64,000 nucleotides of DNA. It comes from JBCCCJ01 sp039029315. GTDB lineage: Bacteria; Bacteroidota; Bacteroidia; J057. The translations under genes were made by a program, and so were the position numbers. How positions within the stretch are numbered: the first letter of the stretch is position 1; every line of letters starts with the position of its first letter. This document shows positions 34,877 through 42,611 of this stretch, piece after piece. The stretch covers positions 116,531 through 180,530 of the forward strand of contig JBCCGK010000007.1 in the NCBI GenBank assembly GCA_039029315.1. The letters are read 5' to 3'. Under the pieces are notes generated by a model. It saw only the letters and a program-made list of their open reading frames with translations. It had not been told where the DNA came from and made no database searches.

Positions 34877-36104
34877 AGTTGTTGATTTTTCTGTACAAGG
34901 TCCTTTCAGAAATCTCCAGTTCTTTGGCAGCTTTTTTCCGATTGTTGCTGTGCTTGTTCAGCGCCTTAATGATGAGTTCCTTTTCCTTCTTGTGCAAGGA
35001 AAGGGACTCCTCCAAGAGTGGTGGAGATGGCCGAATGGGTTGTACAGGCTCTACATATTCTGCATCAGCATAGGGTTCTCTATAGGGTTGGCTGGGAGGG
35101 GACTGAGGAGACACATAGTCGGAAGTAGGATAGGTCCTGACCGGAGTTTGGGGAGTGGTTTCTCGATACTGCATGACCAGGGAGAACATTTTCTTCAGGT
35201 CAGAGACCTCTTTTCCCAAATCATAAATCAATTGCAGAAGCATGTCTCTATCCTCTCCGTCGATATTGAGCTGTTGGCCGTTGGGCATTTCAGGTCGTAG
35301 CACAATACTGGGAAGATAGCTTTCCTGGATCAACAGATTTTTTTCCAACACCGTAGCACTCACCATCTCCCCTTTCACCAACACTGTCAATTTCTCTACC
35401 AAATTTCGTAATTCCCGCACATTTCCGGGCCATCTATATTTGAACAAAACCGGGATCGCATCATCTGTGAGAACAATCGGATCTCTCCGATATTTTTCGG
35501 CAAACTCCAGCGCAAAATAATTGAACAACAGCTCAATGTCATCTCCTCTTTCACGCAGTGGAGGTACCACGATGGTAACAGTGTTGAGTCGGAAATATAG
35601 ATCCTCCCTGAATTTCCCTTCACGAATCATGGAGACAAGGTTCTTGTTCGTGGCAGCAATCAAGCGTACATCTGCACGTTTGGGAATAGAAGAACCCACC
35701 CGGAGATATTCCCCGTTTTCAAGCAATCGGAGGAGCTTGGCTTGGGTGTTTGAGGGCATTTCTCCAATCTCATCCAAAAAAATGGTGCCTTCATCCACCT
35801 CTTCAAAATAGCCTTTACGCGAGTCATAGGCAGAGGTAAAGGAGCCTTTTTCATGACCAAACAGCTCCGAGTTCAGCGTCCCTTCTGGAATAGCTCCTGT
35901 GTTCACTGCCATGAACTTTCGATGTTTACGCTTGCTATTTTGGTGGATAATTCGTGAAAAGACATCCTTTCCGGTTCCGTTTTCTCCATTGACCAATACT
36001 GTTACGTCCGTAGGTGCGACTTGCATCGCAATCTCTACGGCAGTATTAATCTCCCGACAATTGCCGATGATCCCATATCGTTGCTTGACTTGTTGTATCG
36101 TCAT
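34860..36104 (-). CDS. Sigma-54-dependent transcriptional activator (AAA+ with Fis-type HTH), no receiver domain
   Basis: A 414-residue bacterial enhancer-binding protein. Walker A is VNGENGTGKDVFSR; Walker B is TIFLDEIGEM; the sensor arginines follow (VRLIAATN, LYFRLNTVTIVVPPLRER). The sigma-54-contacting loop reads GSFTSA where the family consensus is GAFTGA. The C-terminus has a Fis-type helix-turn-helix (NRKKAAKELEISERTLYRKI). There is no N-terminal receiver or GAF domain; the AAA+ domain starts within 30 residues. A Pro-rich linker (about 325-375) precedes the HTH. It lies in the conserved operon after miaB and overlaps lptE. Confidence 0.9.
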   Translation of the reverse strand: MTIQQVKQRYGIIGNCREINTAVEIAMQVAPTDVTVLVNGENGTGKDVFSRIIHQNSKRKHRKFMAVNTGAIPEGTLNSELFGHEKGSFTSAYDSRKGYFEEVDEGTIFLDEIGEMPSNTQAKLLRLLENGEYLRVGSSIPKRADVRLIAATNKNLVSMIREGKFREDLYFRLNTVTIVVPPLRERGDDIELLFNYFALEFAEKYRRDPIVLTDDAIPVLFKYRWPGNVRELRNLVEKLTVLVKGEMVSATVLEKNLLIQESYLPSIVLRPEMPNGQQLNIDGEDRDMLLQLIYDLGKEVSDLKKMFSLVMQYRETTPQTPVRTYPTSDYVSPQSPPSQPYREPYADAEYVEPVQPIRPSPPLLEESLSLHKKEKELIIKALNKHSNNRKKAAKELEISERTLYRKINNYEIDL

Positions 36105-36255
36105 GAGTTATAGATCTGTTTGGGTGTCTATTGCTGGACCAAGAGGCAGGAAGTCCTGATTTTTTCAGATAATTTCGAGCATTGTTCTTCCATCCTGTGC
36201 CAGCTTCCATTCTCATGAAGCCATGGAAGGGAGAATTGCTAACATTTATTCTCCT

Positions 36256-37746
36256 CTACTGTACGATCTCTCCTTTCAGAGTAGCACTGCTGACCTCCTT
36301 GATCCGCACATGTACATATTGCCCGGTCTCATATTGGCCAATTTTGGGAAAGACGACCATTTTGTTATGATCATTTCGCCCACACCAATCATTGGCTGAT
36401 CGCCTGGAATTTCCTTCAATCAATACTCGATAGGTATGTCCAATGTTGTTCTGATTATGAGCCAGAGAGATTTGATTTTGTAGCGAAATCACTTCAGCCA
36501 GTCGGCGTTTTTTCACATCTTCAGGCACATCATCTGCCCATTTTTTCTCAGCAGGTGTTCCGGGCCTTTCAGAATAGGCAAACATATACGCATGGGAGTA
36601 TTGGGCAAATTTCATCACTTCCAGCGTCTGAAGATGATCTTCTTCTGTTTCTGAACAAAAACCAGTAATGATATCACAAGAGACAGCGCAATCGGGGATG
36701 ATCTCCCGAATTTTTTCTATTTTCTGACGGTACCATGCCTGGGTATAGCCCCGGTTCATCTTCTCAAGAATACGGTCACTGCCTGATTGGACTGGTAAGT
36801 GGATATAGTTACAGATATTGGGATAAGCCGCAATTGTATGAAGGACCTCTTCTGTGATGTCCTTGGGATGGGAGGTGGAAAAACGAACTCTCAATTCCGG
36901 GTCTATTCTGGCCACCATTTCGAGCAATTGGGCAAAGTTAATCACTGCTACCTCTTCCCCCTTTTGAACTGCTTTTAATATTTGAGCCTTCCCTTTGAGG
37001 CTGTCATCTGAGGACCATGTATAAGAGTCTACATTTTGTCCCAACAAAGTAACTTCTCTGTAGCCCTGATCGAACAAATTTTTGGCCTCAGCCACAATGG
37101 AATAGGGATCGCGGCTTCTTTCCCGCCCTCTGGTATAAGGCACCACACAAAAGCTGCACATATTGTCGCATCCACGCATGATAGTAATAAAAGCCGATAC
37201 CCCATTGGAGTTCAGGCGAACAGGAGAGATATTGGCGTATGTTTCTTCTCGGGAGAGCAAAACATTGACAGCTTTCTGGCCAGACTCCACTTCTCCTACC
37301 AGTCTGGGCAAATCCCGATACGCATCTGGCCCAACGACTAGGTCTACCAGTTTCTCCTGGTCCAACAATTTGGTTTTCAAGCGCTCTGCCATACAGCCCA
37401 GAACCCCCACCATCAAATGTGGCTTCTTTTCTTTTTTCTTTCTGAATTGCCGAAGCCTGTTCCAGACTTTGGTCTCAGCATTTTCACGAATGCTACAGGT
37501 ATTGATAAAAACAAGATCGGCTTCTTCTATCTCTTTGGTAAACCCATAGTCCATTTCGGTCAAAACCGACGCAATGATCTCCGTATCAGAGAAATTCATT
37601 TGGCACCCATAAGTCTCGATATAAGCCAGTCGGCTTCCCGCTGCTGCTTCCTGATGCCCCTCATAGGCCAAGCCCTGCTTTTGCTCCTCTATGGTTCGCT
37701 CCAGAAGTGCTGGATCGAAGGTTCTTTTGGTAATTTTGTCTCGCAT
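36256..37746 (-). CDS. miaB: tRNA-2-methylthio-N6-dimethylallyladenosine synthase MiaB
   Basis: A 496-residue radical SAM methylthiotransferase starting at ATG 37746 (30 codons inside the longer open frame, after the promoter). Three N-terminal cluster Cys: GCQMNFSDTE, NTCSIRENAETK, GVLGCMAER. The radical SAM motif is GCDNMCSFCVVPYTRGRERS. A C-terminal TRAM domain (TYRVLIEGNSRR ... VHVRIKEVSSATLKGEIV) binds tRNA. It adds a methylthio group to i6A37. It heads the operon with sigma-54 activator, lptE, TPR gene and secG; a 151-base gap follows. Confidence 0.96.
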   Translation of the reverse strand: MRDKITKRTFDPALLERTIEEQKQGLAYEGHQEAAAGSRLAYIETYGCQMNFSDTEIIASVLTEMDYGFTKEIEEADLVFINTCSIRENAETKVWNRLRQFRKKKEKKPHLMVGVLGCMAERLKTKLLDQEKLVDLVVGPDAYRDLPRLVGEVESGQKAVNVLLSREETYANISPVRLNSNGVSAFITIMRGCDNMCSFCVVPYTRGRERSRDPYSIVAEAKNLFDQGYREVTLLGQNVDSYTWSSDDSLKGKAQILKAVQKGEEVAVINFAQLLEMVARIDPELRVRFSTSHPKDITEEVLHTIAAYPNICNYIHLPVQSGSDRILEKMNRGYTQAWYRQKIEKIREIIPDCAVSCDIITGFCSETEEDHLQTLEVMKFAQYSHAYMFAYSERPGTPAEKKWADDVPEDVKKRRLAEVISLQNQISLAHNQNNIGHTYRVLIEGNSRRSANDWCGRNDHNKMVVFPKIGQYETGQYVHVRIKEVSSATLKGEIVQ

Positions 37747-37756
37747 AGGATGATTC

Positions 37757-37789
37757 CCGAAAGGAGGAAAATATTTGGATTCCTTTCGG
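37757..37789 (-). promoter_or_regulatory. 9-bp hairpin in the miaB 5' leader
   Basis: CCGAAAGGA and TCCTTTCGG pair perfectly across a 15-base loop and end about 11 bases before the miaB ATG. On the inferred transcript, starting near 37788, the stem would occupy nearly all the leader. It may be a translation-control or mRNA-stabilising hairpin. Confidence 0.4.
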
Positions 37790-37793
37790 AGGG

Positions 37794-37826
37794 CAAATAT
37801 ACAAAAAAGGGGCAAGCCTGACAAAA
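37794..37826 (-). promoter_or_regulatory. Bacteroidota housekeeping promoter of the miaB operon
   Basis: On the minus strand TTTTG (37822-37826), 20 spacer bases and TATATTTG (37794-37801) match TTG-N17-23-TAnnTTTG exactly. The transcript would start around 37788, about 40 bases before the miaB ATG. A palindrome, CTGACA-AAA-TGTCAG (37818-37832), covers the -33 box. Confidence 0.75.
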
Positions 37827-37839
37827 TGTCAGTCAATTA

Positions 37840-38529
37840 TCATACTTCAAAGACGAACCCTCCTTCATACAAGCGATCGTATCGTTCTTTGTCGAAGCGA
37901 TAGAGTCTTGCAGCGCGGTGTGCGACATCCTTTTGGCGTTCGTCCAGTTCTACCAGCAGATTCATCCGCTTGAATTTCCGTCGAAAATTGGGTTTGTCCA
38001 ATTTGATATCAAAAATGGCTTCATAGAGTTCCTGTAATTGAAGAAGGGTAAATTTGCCGGGAAGGAGCTCAAAGCCGATGGGTTGATGTCGAACTTTCCG
38101 CCGGAGTGTGTCCAAGGCGGTATTGAGAATTTCTTTGTGATCAAATGGAAGGTTTTGTATCTTACTAATTGGAAACCAGGCCGCTTCACTGGCATCAGAT
38201 CCTGGATTGAGTTGATAGTTACCCGGCTTGATCAAGGCATAGTAGGCAATGGTCACTACACGCTTGCCTGGATATCGATCTACTCGACCAAAGGCTTTCA
38301 GTTGTTCCAGAAACAAGTCCTGCACACCGGTCATCTCAGCAAGAATACGCTTAGAGGCATTCTCAACACTTTCTGCGTATAGAATAAATCCACCGGGAAG
38401 GGCCCAATGATCGAACTTAGGGTCTATTGCACGGCGAATGAGCAGAACTTTCAACTCAGCTTGCTCAAAGCCAAACAACACACAATCAATCGATAGTGGC
38501 GAAATTATATCCTCTGATTTATGCGACAT
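37840..38529 (-). CDS. NUDIX-domain transcriptional regulator (NrtR/AraR-like), catalytically degenerate
   Basis: A 229-residue cytoplasmic protein: an N-terminal NUDIX domain (about 10-150) and a C-terminal winged helix (about 160-225, with LLQLQELYEAIFDIKLDKPNFRRKFKRM). The NUDIX box reads GGFILYAESVENASKRILAEMTG: the REUxEE core has become RILAEM, so metal-binding Glu residues are lost, as expected of NrtR-type regulators. Nudix regulators of Bacteroidota are known to control pentose utilisation. It is divergent from xylA across a 124-base gap with a palindrome at 38592-38616, so repression of xylA by pentose-responsive binding is a strong inference. Confidence 0.87.
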   Translation of the reverse strand: MSHKSEDIISPLSIDCVLFGFEQAELKVLLIRRAIDPKFDHWALPGGFILYAESVENASKRILAEMTGVQDLFLEQLKAFGRVDRYPGKRVVTIAYYALIKPGNYQLNPGSDASEAAWFPISKIQNLPFDHKEILNTALDTLRRKVRHQPIGFELLPGKFTLLQLQELYEAIFDIKLDKPNFRRKFKRMNLLVELDERQKDVAHRAARLYRFDKERYDRLYEGGFVFEV

Positions 38530-38591
38530 GAGGGGAAGTTACGACAGATCTATATAAGCACAAATTTGGAGAATTCATAAAAATTCATTAT

Positions 38592-38616
38592 ACTTGTAGT
38601 CATATTGACTATAAGT
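38592..38616. promoter_or_regulatory. Palindromic operator between the NUDIX regulator gene and xylA
   Basis: ACTTGTAGTCA, three bases, then TGACTATAAGT: half-sites of 11 bases match inverted at 10 positions. It is 37 bases before the xylA ATG and 62 before the regulator ATG, as expected of a site through which the NUDIX regulator could control both. A weak -33 TTG for xylA lies inside the right half. Confidence 0.72.
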
Positions 38617-38653
38617 AATCTACTATTCTACTTCGCTACTATTCGCTCCTGCT

Positions 38654-40000
38654 ATGGCTCAAACTGGTTCTTCACATATTGTTTTAGGTGCCACTGAATA
38701 CTTCCAAGGCTTAGGCAAAATTCCTTTTGAAGGTCGGGAATCAAGAAATCCATTGGCATTTAAATTCTACGACGAAAACCGGATTGTCAGAGGAAAAAGC
38801 ATGAAGGAACATCTTCGTTTTGCTTGTGCCTACTGGCATACCTTCTGCAATACCGGCGAAGATCCATTTGGGCCAGGAACAAAGATCTTTCCGTGGAACG
38901 CCAATCCAGACCCAATTCAGGCGGCCAAGGACAAGATGGATGCGGCTTTTGAGTTCATCACCAAGATGAGCCTGCCATATTATTGTTTTCATGATGTAGA
39001 TTTGATTGATCCGGGTGATTCTCTGACTGAGTATGAGCGGAGAATGCAGATCATTGTGGCGTATGCCAAGGAAAAACAGGCCGCTTCCGGCGTCAAACTC
39101 CTCTGGGGGACTGCCAATGTTTTTTCGCATCCAAGATATATGAATGGGGCTGCCACCAATCCCGACTTCAAGGTATTGACTCATGCGGCTGTTCAGGTAA
39201 AAAATGCGCTTGACGCCACCATTGCACTTGATGGAGAGAATTATGTATTCTGGGGAGGGCGAGAAGGCTATATGTCTTTGCTCAATACGGATATGAAACG
39301 GGAGATAGAGCATTTGGCTCGTTTTCTTCACACAGCAAAAGATTATGCAAGAAAACACGGGTTCAAGGGACAATTCTTCATCGAGCCCAAACCCATGGAA
39401 CCAACCAAACATCAGTACGATTTTGACAGTGCTACAGTTCTTTCCTTCTTGCAGGAATATGATTTGATGGAGGACTTCAGCCTGAATGTGGAAGTGAATC
39501 ATGCTACCCTGGCCAGCCATACCTTCCAACACGAGCTACAAGTAGCTGCGAATGCTGGCAAACTGGGAAGCATAGATGCGAACAGAGGAGATTACCAGAA
39601 TGGCTGGGATACTGATCAGTTCCCCAACAATGTCATGGAGATCACCGAAGCCATGTTGGTGATTCTGGAGGCTGGTGGATTCCAAGGAGGCGGAATCAAT
39701 TTTGATGCAAAGGCGAGGAGAAATTCTACTGATTTGGCAGATATCTTTCATGGTCATATAGGTGGGATGGATGTGTTTGCCCGAGCCTTACTTGCGGCAG
39801 ACAGGATTCTGGAAGATTCTGATTATTTGGCATTAAGACAAGAACGATATGCCTCCTATGATAGTGGAGATGGAGCAGCTTTTGAGCGAGGGGAATTGGA
39901 TTTGGTGGCCTTGAGAAACATTGCCTTTGACAATGGAGAGCCACCCCAGACAAGTGGCAGACAGGAATTATTCGAAAATATCCTGAACCAATATGTCTGA
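38654..40000 (+). CDS. xylA: Xylose isomerase
   Basis: A 448-residue class II xylose isomerase that converts D-xylose to D-xylulose. Recognisable segments: LGATEYFQGLGKIPFEG, FACAYWHTFCNTGEDPFGPGT, PYYCFHDVDLIDPG (catalytic His and Asp), GTANVFSHPRYMNGAATNPD, YVFWGGREGYMSLLNTD, FFIEPKPMEPTKHQYDFD (metal Glu), NVEVNHATLASHTFQHEL and SIDANRGDYQNGWDTDQFP. No xylulokinase or transporter gene is adjacent. Regulation is probably through the operator at 38592-38616 and the divergent NUDIX regulator. An intrinsic terminator follows at 40039. Confidence 0.97.
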   Translation: MAQTGSSHIVLGATEYFQGLGKIPFEGRESRNPLAFKFYDENRIVRGKSMKEHLRFACAYWHTFCNTGEDPFGPGTKIFPWNANPDPIQAAKDKMDAAFEFITKMSLPYYCFHDVDLIDPGDSLTEYERRMQIIVAYAKEKQAASGVKLLWGTANVFSHPRYMNGAATNPDFKVLTHAAVQVKNALDATIALDGENYVFWGGREGYMSLLNTDMKREIEHLARFLHTAKDYARKHGFKGQFFIEPKPMEPTKHQYDFDSATVLSFLQEYDLMEDFSLNVEVNHATLASHTFQHELQVAANAGKLGSIDANRGDYQNGWDTDQFPNNVMEITEAMLVILEAGGFQGGGINFDAKARRNSTDLADIFHGHIGGMDVFARALLAADRILEDSDYLALRQERYASYDSGDGAAFERGELDLVALRNIAFDNGEPPQTSGRQELFENILNQYV

Positions 40001-40038
40001 TTATCAATTGTAAGCAACTACTAGCAAATAGGTGTGAG

Positions 40039-40078
40039 CGATCCCTTACCATTAGGATTAAGGGGTCGTTTTATTTTT
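40039..40078 (+). terminator. Intrinsic terminator of xylA, overlapping the Kir gene 3' end
   Basis: CGATCCCTTA and TAAGGGGTCG form a 10-bp stem with one U-G wobble and a 10-base loop, followed by TTTTATTTTT on the plus strand. The right arm contains the stop codon and last bases of the convergent Kir gene (stop at 40058). Confidence 0.85.
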
Positions 40079-41134
40079 AGATGCTCCATTCTGATTCCCT
40101 TTATCCTTGCTGTCCAGACTATCCTGCGGATTGAGCATCACGGTCTCATAATCTCCCAGCTTGTCGATTTCCAGCACGATCATTCCATCTTCATCGTGAT
40201 AATAAGCCGGCTTAAATCTTGCTCCCGTGACCAGATCCTTGTATTTGTAAGAGTAGCGGATATGGACCACCTTATCGAAGGTGTCATCATATCCCTTGAG
40301 ATTCACTAACAACTCTGCTTCCGAATCCATCAGAAAGGAAATGTCTTTTTTCCATAAAGGACTGTCCTCATCTATGGGATGGACGATGGTCCAGGTTATG
40401 GGAAACACAGCCACTTTGTCCCTTTCCAATTTGAGTTGAAAAAATTGTCGCCTGATCTTTCCATCCACCATTTTGTAGTACAACAAAACAAACCCCAGTT
40501 CGAGTTCAATCATTTGGTTTTTTCGCCGGTTGACAATCCGAAACATCAAGGCGTTTCCCCCTGTTTTGTGATAAGGAGCCAAAAGGAGATTTTCACTGAA
40601 TGAAATCTTGGCAGAAGCTCTTGAAAATCGGCCGTACATGATCCCGGAAGCAAACGCAAACCCCAACAATCCTACCATTGCTTCGAAGGCCGAAATCACA
40701 TTGACCAGCATCCCTGTGGGACTGATTGATCCATAGCCAACCGTGGTGATTGTTTGCACACTGAAGAAAAAAGCATATGCAAACTTTGTCCCAAAAGCCA
40801 CCTCTGCCCCATCCTCCCCCATTGGTGCACCTGTGAGATTCTCAATGCCTGCCATCATGTACAGGAAGGCAAATCCGCTATTGATCAACAAATAAGAGAT
40901 AAACACGACTATCCAAAATTTCCACCAGGGAAGCAGAATCAAAAATTGATATGGGTGAAGTAAGGCCCACCAGTTGGTGCCTGTTCGTCGGACGTTGAAC
41001 GATCCGTCCTTATTAAGCAGCCGTTGATTCTGTATTCCTCCCAGGGTTCCGTATCCAGGATCTAGTATTCGATGAGTACTTGCTCGCCCTTCAGGTGTTT
41101 CTTCTTGTATCGGCTTATTGGGTCCCTCTTCCAT
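40058..41134 (-). CDS. Inward-rectifier potassium channel, KirBac-like
   Basis: A 358-residue protein with two transmembrane helices (about 75-97 and 150-172) around a pore loop with selectivity filter TITTVGYGSISPTG, then a long cytoplasmic immunoglobulin-like C-terminal domain (about 180-330: RASAKISFSENLLLAPYH, LMFRIVNRRKNQMIELELGF, RDKVAVFPITWTIVHPIDEDSPL). This is the Kir architecture. It conducts K+ across the inner membrane. The last 30 residues are Lys/Asp-rich and unconserved. On the minus strand TAACTTTG (41169-41176) and TATTTTTG nearer the ATG are candidate -7 elements; none has an ideal -33. Confidence 0.93.
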   Translation of the reverse strand: MEEGPNKPIQEETPEGRASTHRILDPGYGTLGGIQNQRLLNKDGSFNVRRTGTNWWALLHPYQFLILLPWWKFWIVVFISYLLINSGFAFLYMMAGIENLTGAPMGEDGAEVAFGTKFAYAFFFSVQTITTVGYGSISPTGMLVNVISAFEAMVGLLGFAFASGIMYGRFSRASAKISFSENLLLAPYHKTGGNALMFRIVNRRKNQMIELELGFVLLYYKMVDGKIRRQFFQLKLERDKVAVFPITWTIVHPIDEDSPLWKKDISFLMDSEAELLVNLKGYDDTFDKVVHIRYSYKYKDLVTGARFKPAYYHDEDGMIVLEIDKLGDYETVMLNPQDSLDSKDKGNQNGASKNKTTP

Positions 41135-41240
41135 ATAGTCGCAAAATGAAATTCAAAAATAATTTTCACAAAGTTACCAATAAGATTAAACCCTCTGTAG
41201 CAGATTTTGTCTAATGGTCGTCTAAGAAAAAACACTGACT

Positions 41241-42110
41241 ATGAACCGACTCTTTATTTTCCTCCTCATTCCGTTAGTATTCTTGGCATGTTCACAACCT
41301 GAAGGGGAATTGATCATTGTTCCAGATAATATTCCTCCCCCCGATCTCAGTGTACCCGAAGTTGTCAAGGATAACTATGTCAACAAGCTATTTATCAGTC
41401 TTTTGGGGCGAAAGCCTTCAGCGCTGGAGTTGAATGGTGCTCGTGCATTCCTCGACAAGGACAATGCGGCTCCTGAAGATAGAAAAGCGCTGGTCGCTGA
41501 TATTCTTGACCAACGAGAGTTTTCTCAGCGAACCTTTGATATTGCCAGAGTAGAGATTCTGAACAATCTTGATACGGCAGATATAACGGAGAACATATTT
41601 ATCTTCAACCTTCTCAAGGAAGATCCTCAATATGCAGATTTTATCGACCTGATCGATTTTGAAATTGGCAGATTAGTGGCATTAAAGCGGAGTCCTGAAG
41701 ATCTGGAATCAGGCCAGATTTCGCGCATCGATATGCACAGAAGATGTGTCGACAATTCTTTCTATGATGAGATCAATATGGGGACCCAGAATTTTGTCCT
41801 GGCCATGTTTGAATATTTTCTGGACAGATATCCAACTGAAGCCGAGGAACAAAATGCGATTTTGATGATCGATGGTTTCAATTCAGTACTTTTTGGGGTA
41901 GAGGGAAAAAGTAAAGAAGATTATCTGGATATCTTTTTTGGATCTGACGATTATTTCGAAGGTCAGGTGGTGGACATCTATCAGGATTTTATGTTTCGGT
42001 CACCCCATTCCTTAGAAATGAGTACTGCCACCATCGACTATCAGCAATCACGGAATTATCGTTCTCTTCTCACAGACATTCTCACAACTGATGAATATTT
42101 AGGATTATGA
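41241..42110 (+). CDS. Lipoprotein of the DUF1501 cluster, DUF1549/DUF4214-like helical repeats
   Basis: A 289-residue lipoprotein (signal ending PLVFLAC). The body is helical with a recurring pattern resembling DUF4214/DUF1549: YVNKLFISLLGRKPSALELNGARAFL near the start and FVLAMFEYFLDRYPTEAEEQNAILMI in the middle, each followed by a short aromatic SDxY/TDEY motif (GSDDYFEGQ, LTTDEYLGL). I do not recognise a named family with certainty. It is the first of five plus-strand genes and overlaps the next by ATGA. It may replace the DUF1800 or DUF1549/DUF1553 protein that usually partners DUF1501. Confidence 0.7.
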   Translation: MNRLFIFLLIPLVFLACSQPEGELIIVPDNIPPPDLSVPEVVKDNYVNKLFISLLGRKPSALELNGARAFLDKDNAAPEDRKALVADILDQREFSQRTFDIARVEILNNLDTADITENIFIFNLLKEDPQYADFIDLIDFEIGRLVALKRSPEDLESGQISRIDMHRRCVDNSFYDEINMGTQNFVLAMFEYFLDRYPTEAEEQNAILMIDGFNSVLFGVEGKSKEDYLDIFFGSDDYFEGQVVDIYQDFMFRSPHSLEMSTATIDYQQSRNYRSLLTDILTTDEYLGL

Positions 42111-42601
42111 ATCATCGATTTGTCCTTCCACTCATTGCCTTTGCCTTGTTGGTGTGTTCATGCAGCAAGGATGTACAAGACATCTATCTGTACGAAGTTC
42201 AGCAGGTTGACGTCTCTCAATCAGGGGTAGAAAAAAACAATTTGAAATCAGATCTGGAATTTATTTCTCTCGCCTACTCTGATTTATTGGATGAAACCAT
42301 TTCCAATCAGAACCTGAATCGGATGATCTTGGCTTACACATCAGTAGGTGACAAGGAATTGATTGCTGATATTCTCATCAGAAACCTCCTCAACAGTCCC
42401 AACGCCAACATTCCCTCCAATGACGTCATGCGATCTGATGTTGATCAATTTATTCTGGACATATACGGAAAGTTATTTGTCCGAGAACCCAATGAATATG
42501 AGGCCTGGTTCCTCAAGGACATGATCGACAATGATCCCGATCTCACTCCGGAGATGATTTTTTATGCCTTCTTAACTTCAGATGAATATCGTTACTTCTG
42601 A
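42107..42601 (+). CDS. Small lipoprotein of the DUF1501 cluster, paralogous to its neighbour's repeats
   Basis: A 164-residue lipoprotein (signal ending LLVCSC). The C-terminal half, FILDIYGKLFVREPNEYEAWFLKDMI ... FLTSDEYRYF, repeats the pattern Y-x-x-L-F-x-R-x-P-x-x-x-E and the terminal SDEY seen in the preceding protein, so the two look like split or duplicated parts of one helical family. The start overlaps the previous stop (ATGA) and DUF1501 starts ten bases on, so the genes are translationally linked. Function unknown. Confidence 0.7.
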   Translation: MNHRFVLPLIAFALLVCSCSKDVQDIYLYEVQQVDVSQSGVEKNNLKSDLEFISLAYSDLLDETISNQNLNRMILAYTSVGDKELIADILIRNLLNSPNANIPSNDVMRSDVDQFILDIYGKLFVREPNEYEAWFLKDMIDNDPDLTPEMIFYAFLTSDEYRYF

Positions 42602-42611
42602 TTGAACTGCT

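Noticed and set aside
36204..36229. CTTCCAT/ATGGAAG stem between miaB and the sigma-54 activator gene
   Set aside because: Seven pairs, a 12-base loop and no T-tract, inside a probable operon; likely chance.
38741..39532. 263-codon minus-strand frame inside xylA
   Set aside because: Antisense to a highly conserved enzyme, with no family features.
41169..41176. TAACTTTG as a promoter of the Kir gene
   Set aside because: Matches the -7 consensus, but no TTG lies 17-23 bases upstream and a second TATTTTTG competes; mentioned only within the Kir entry.
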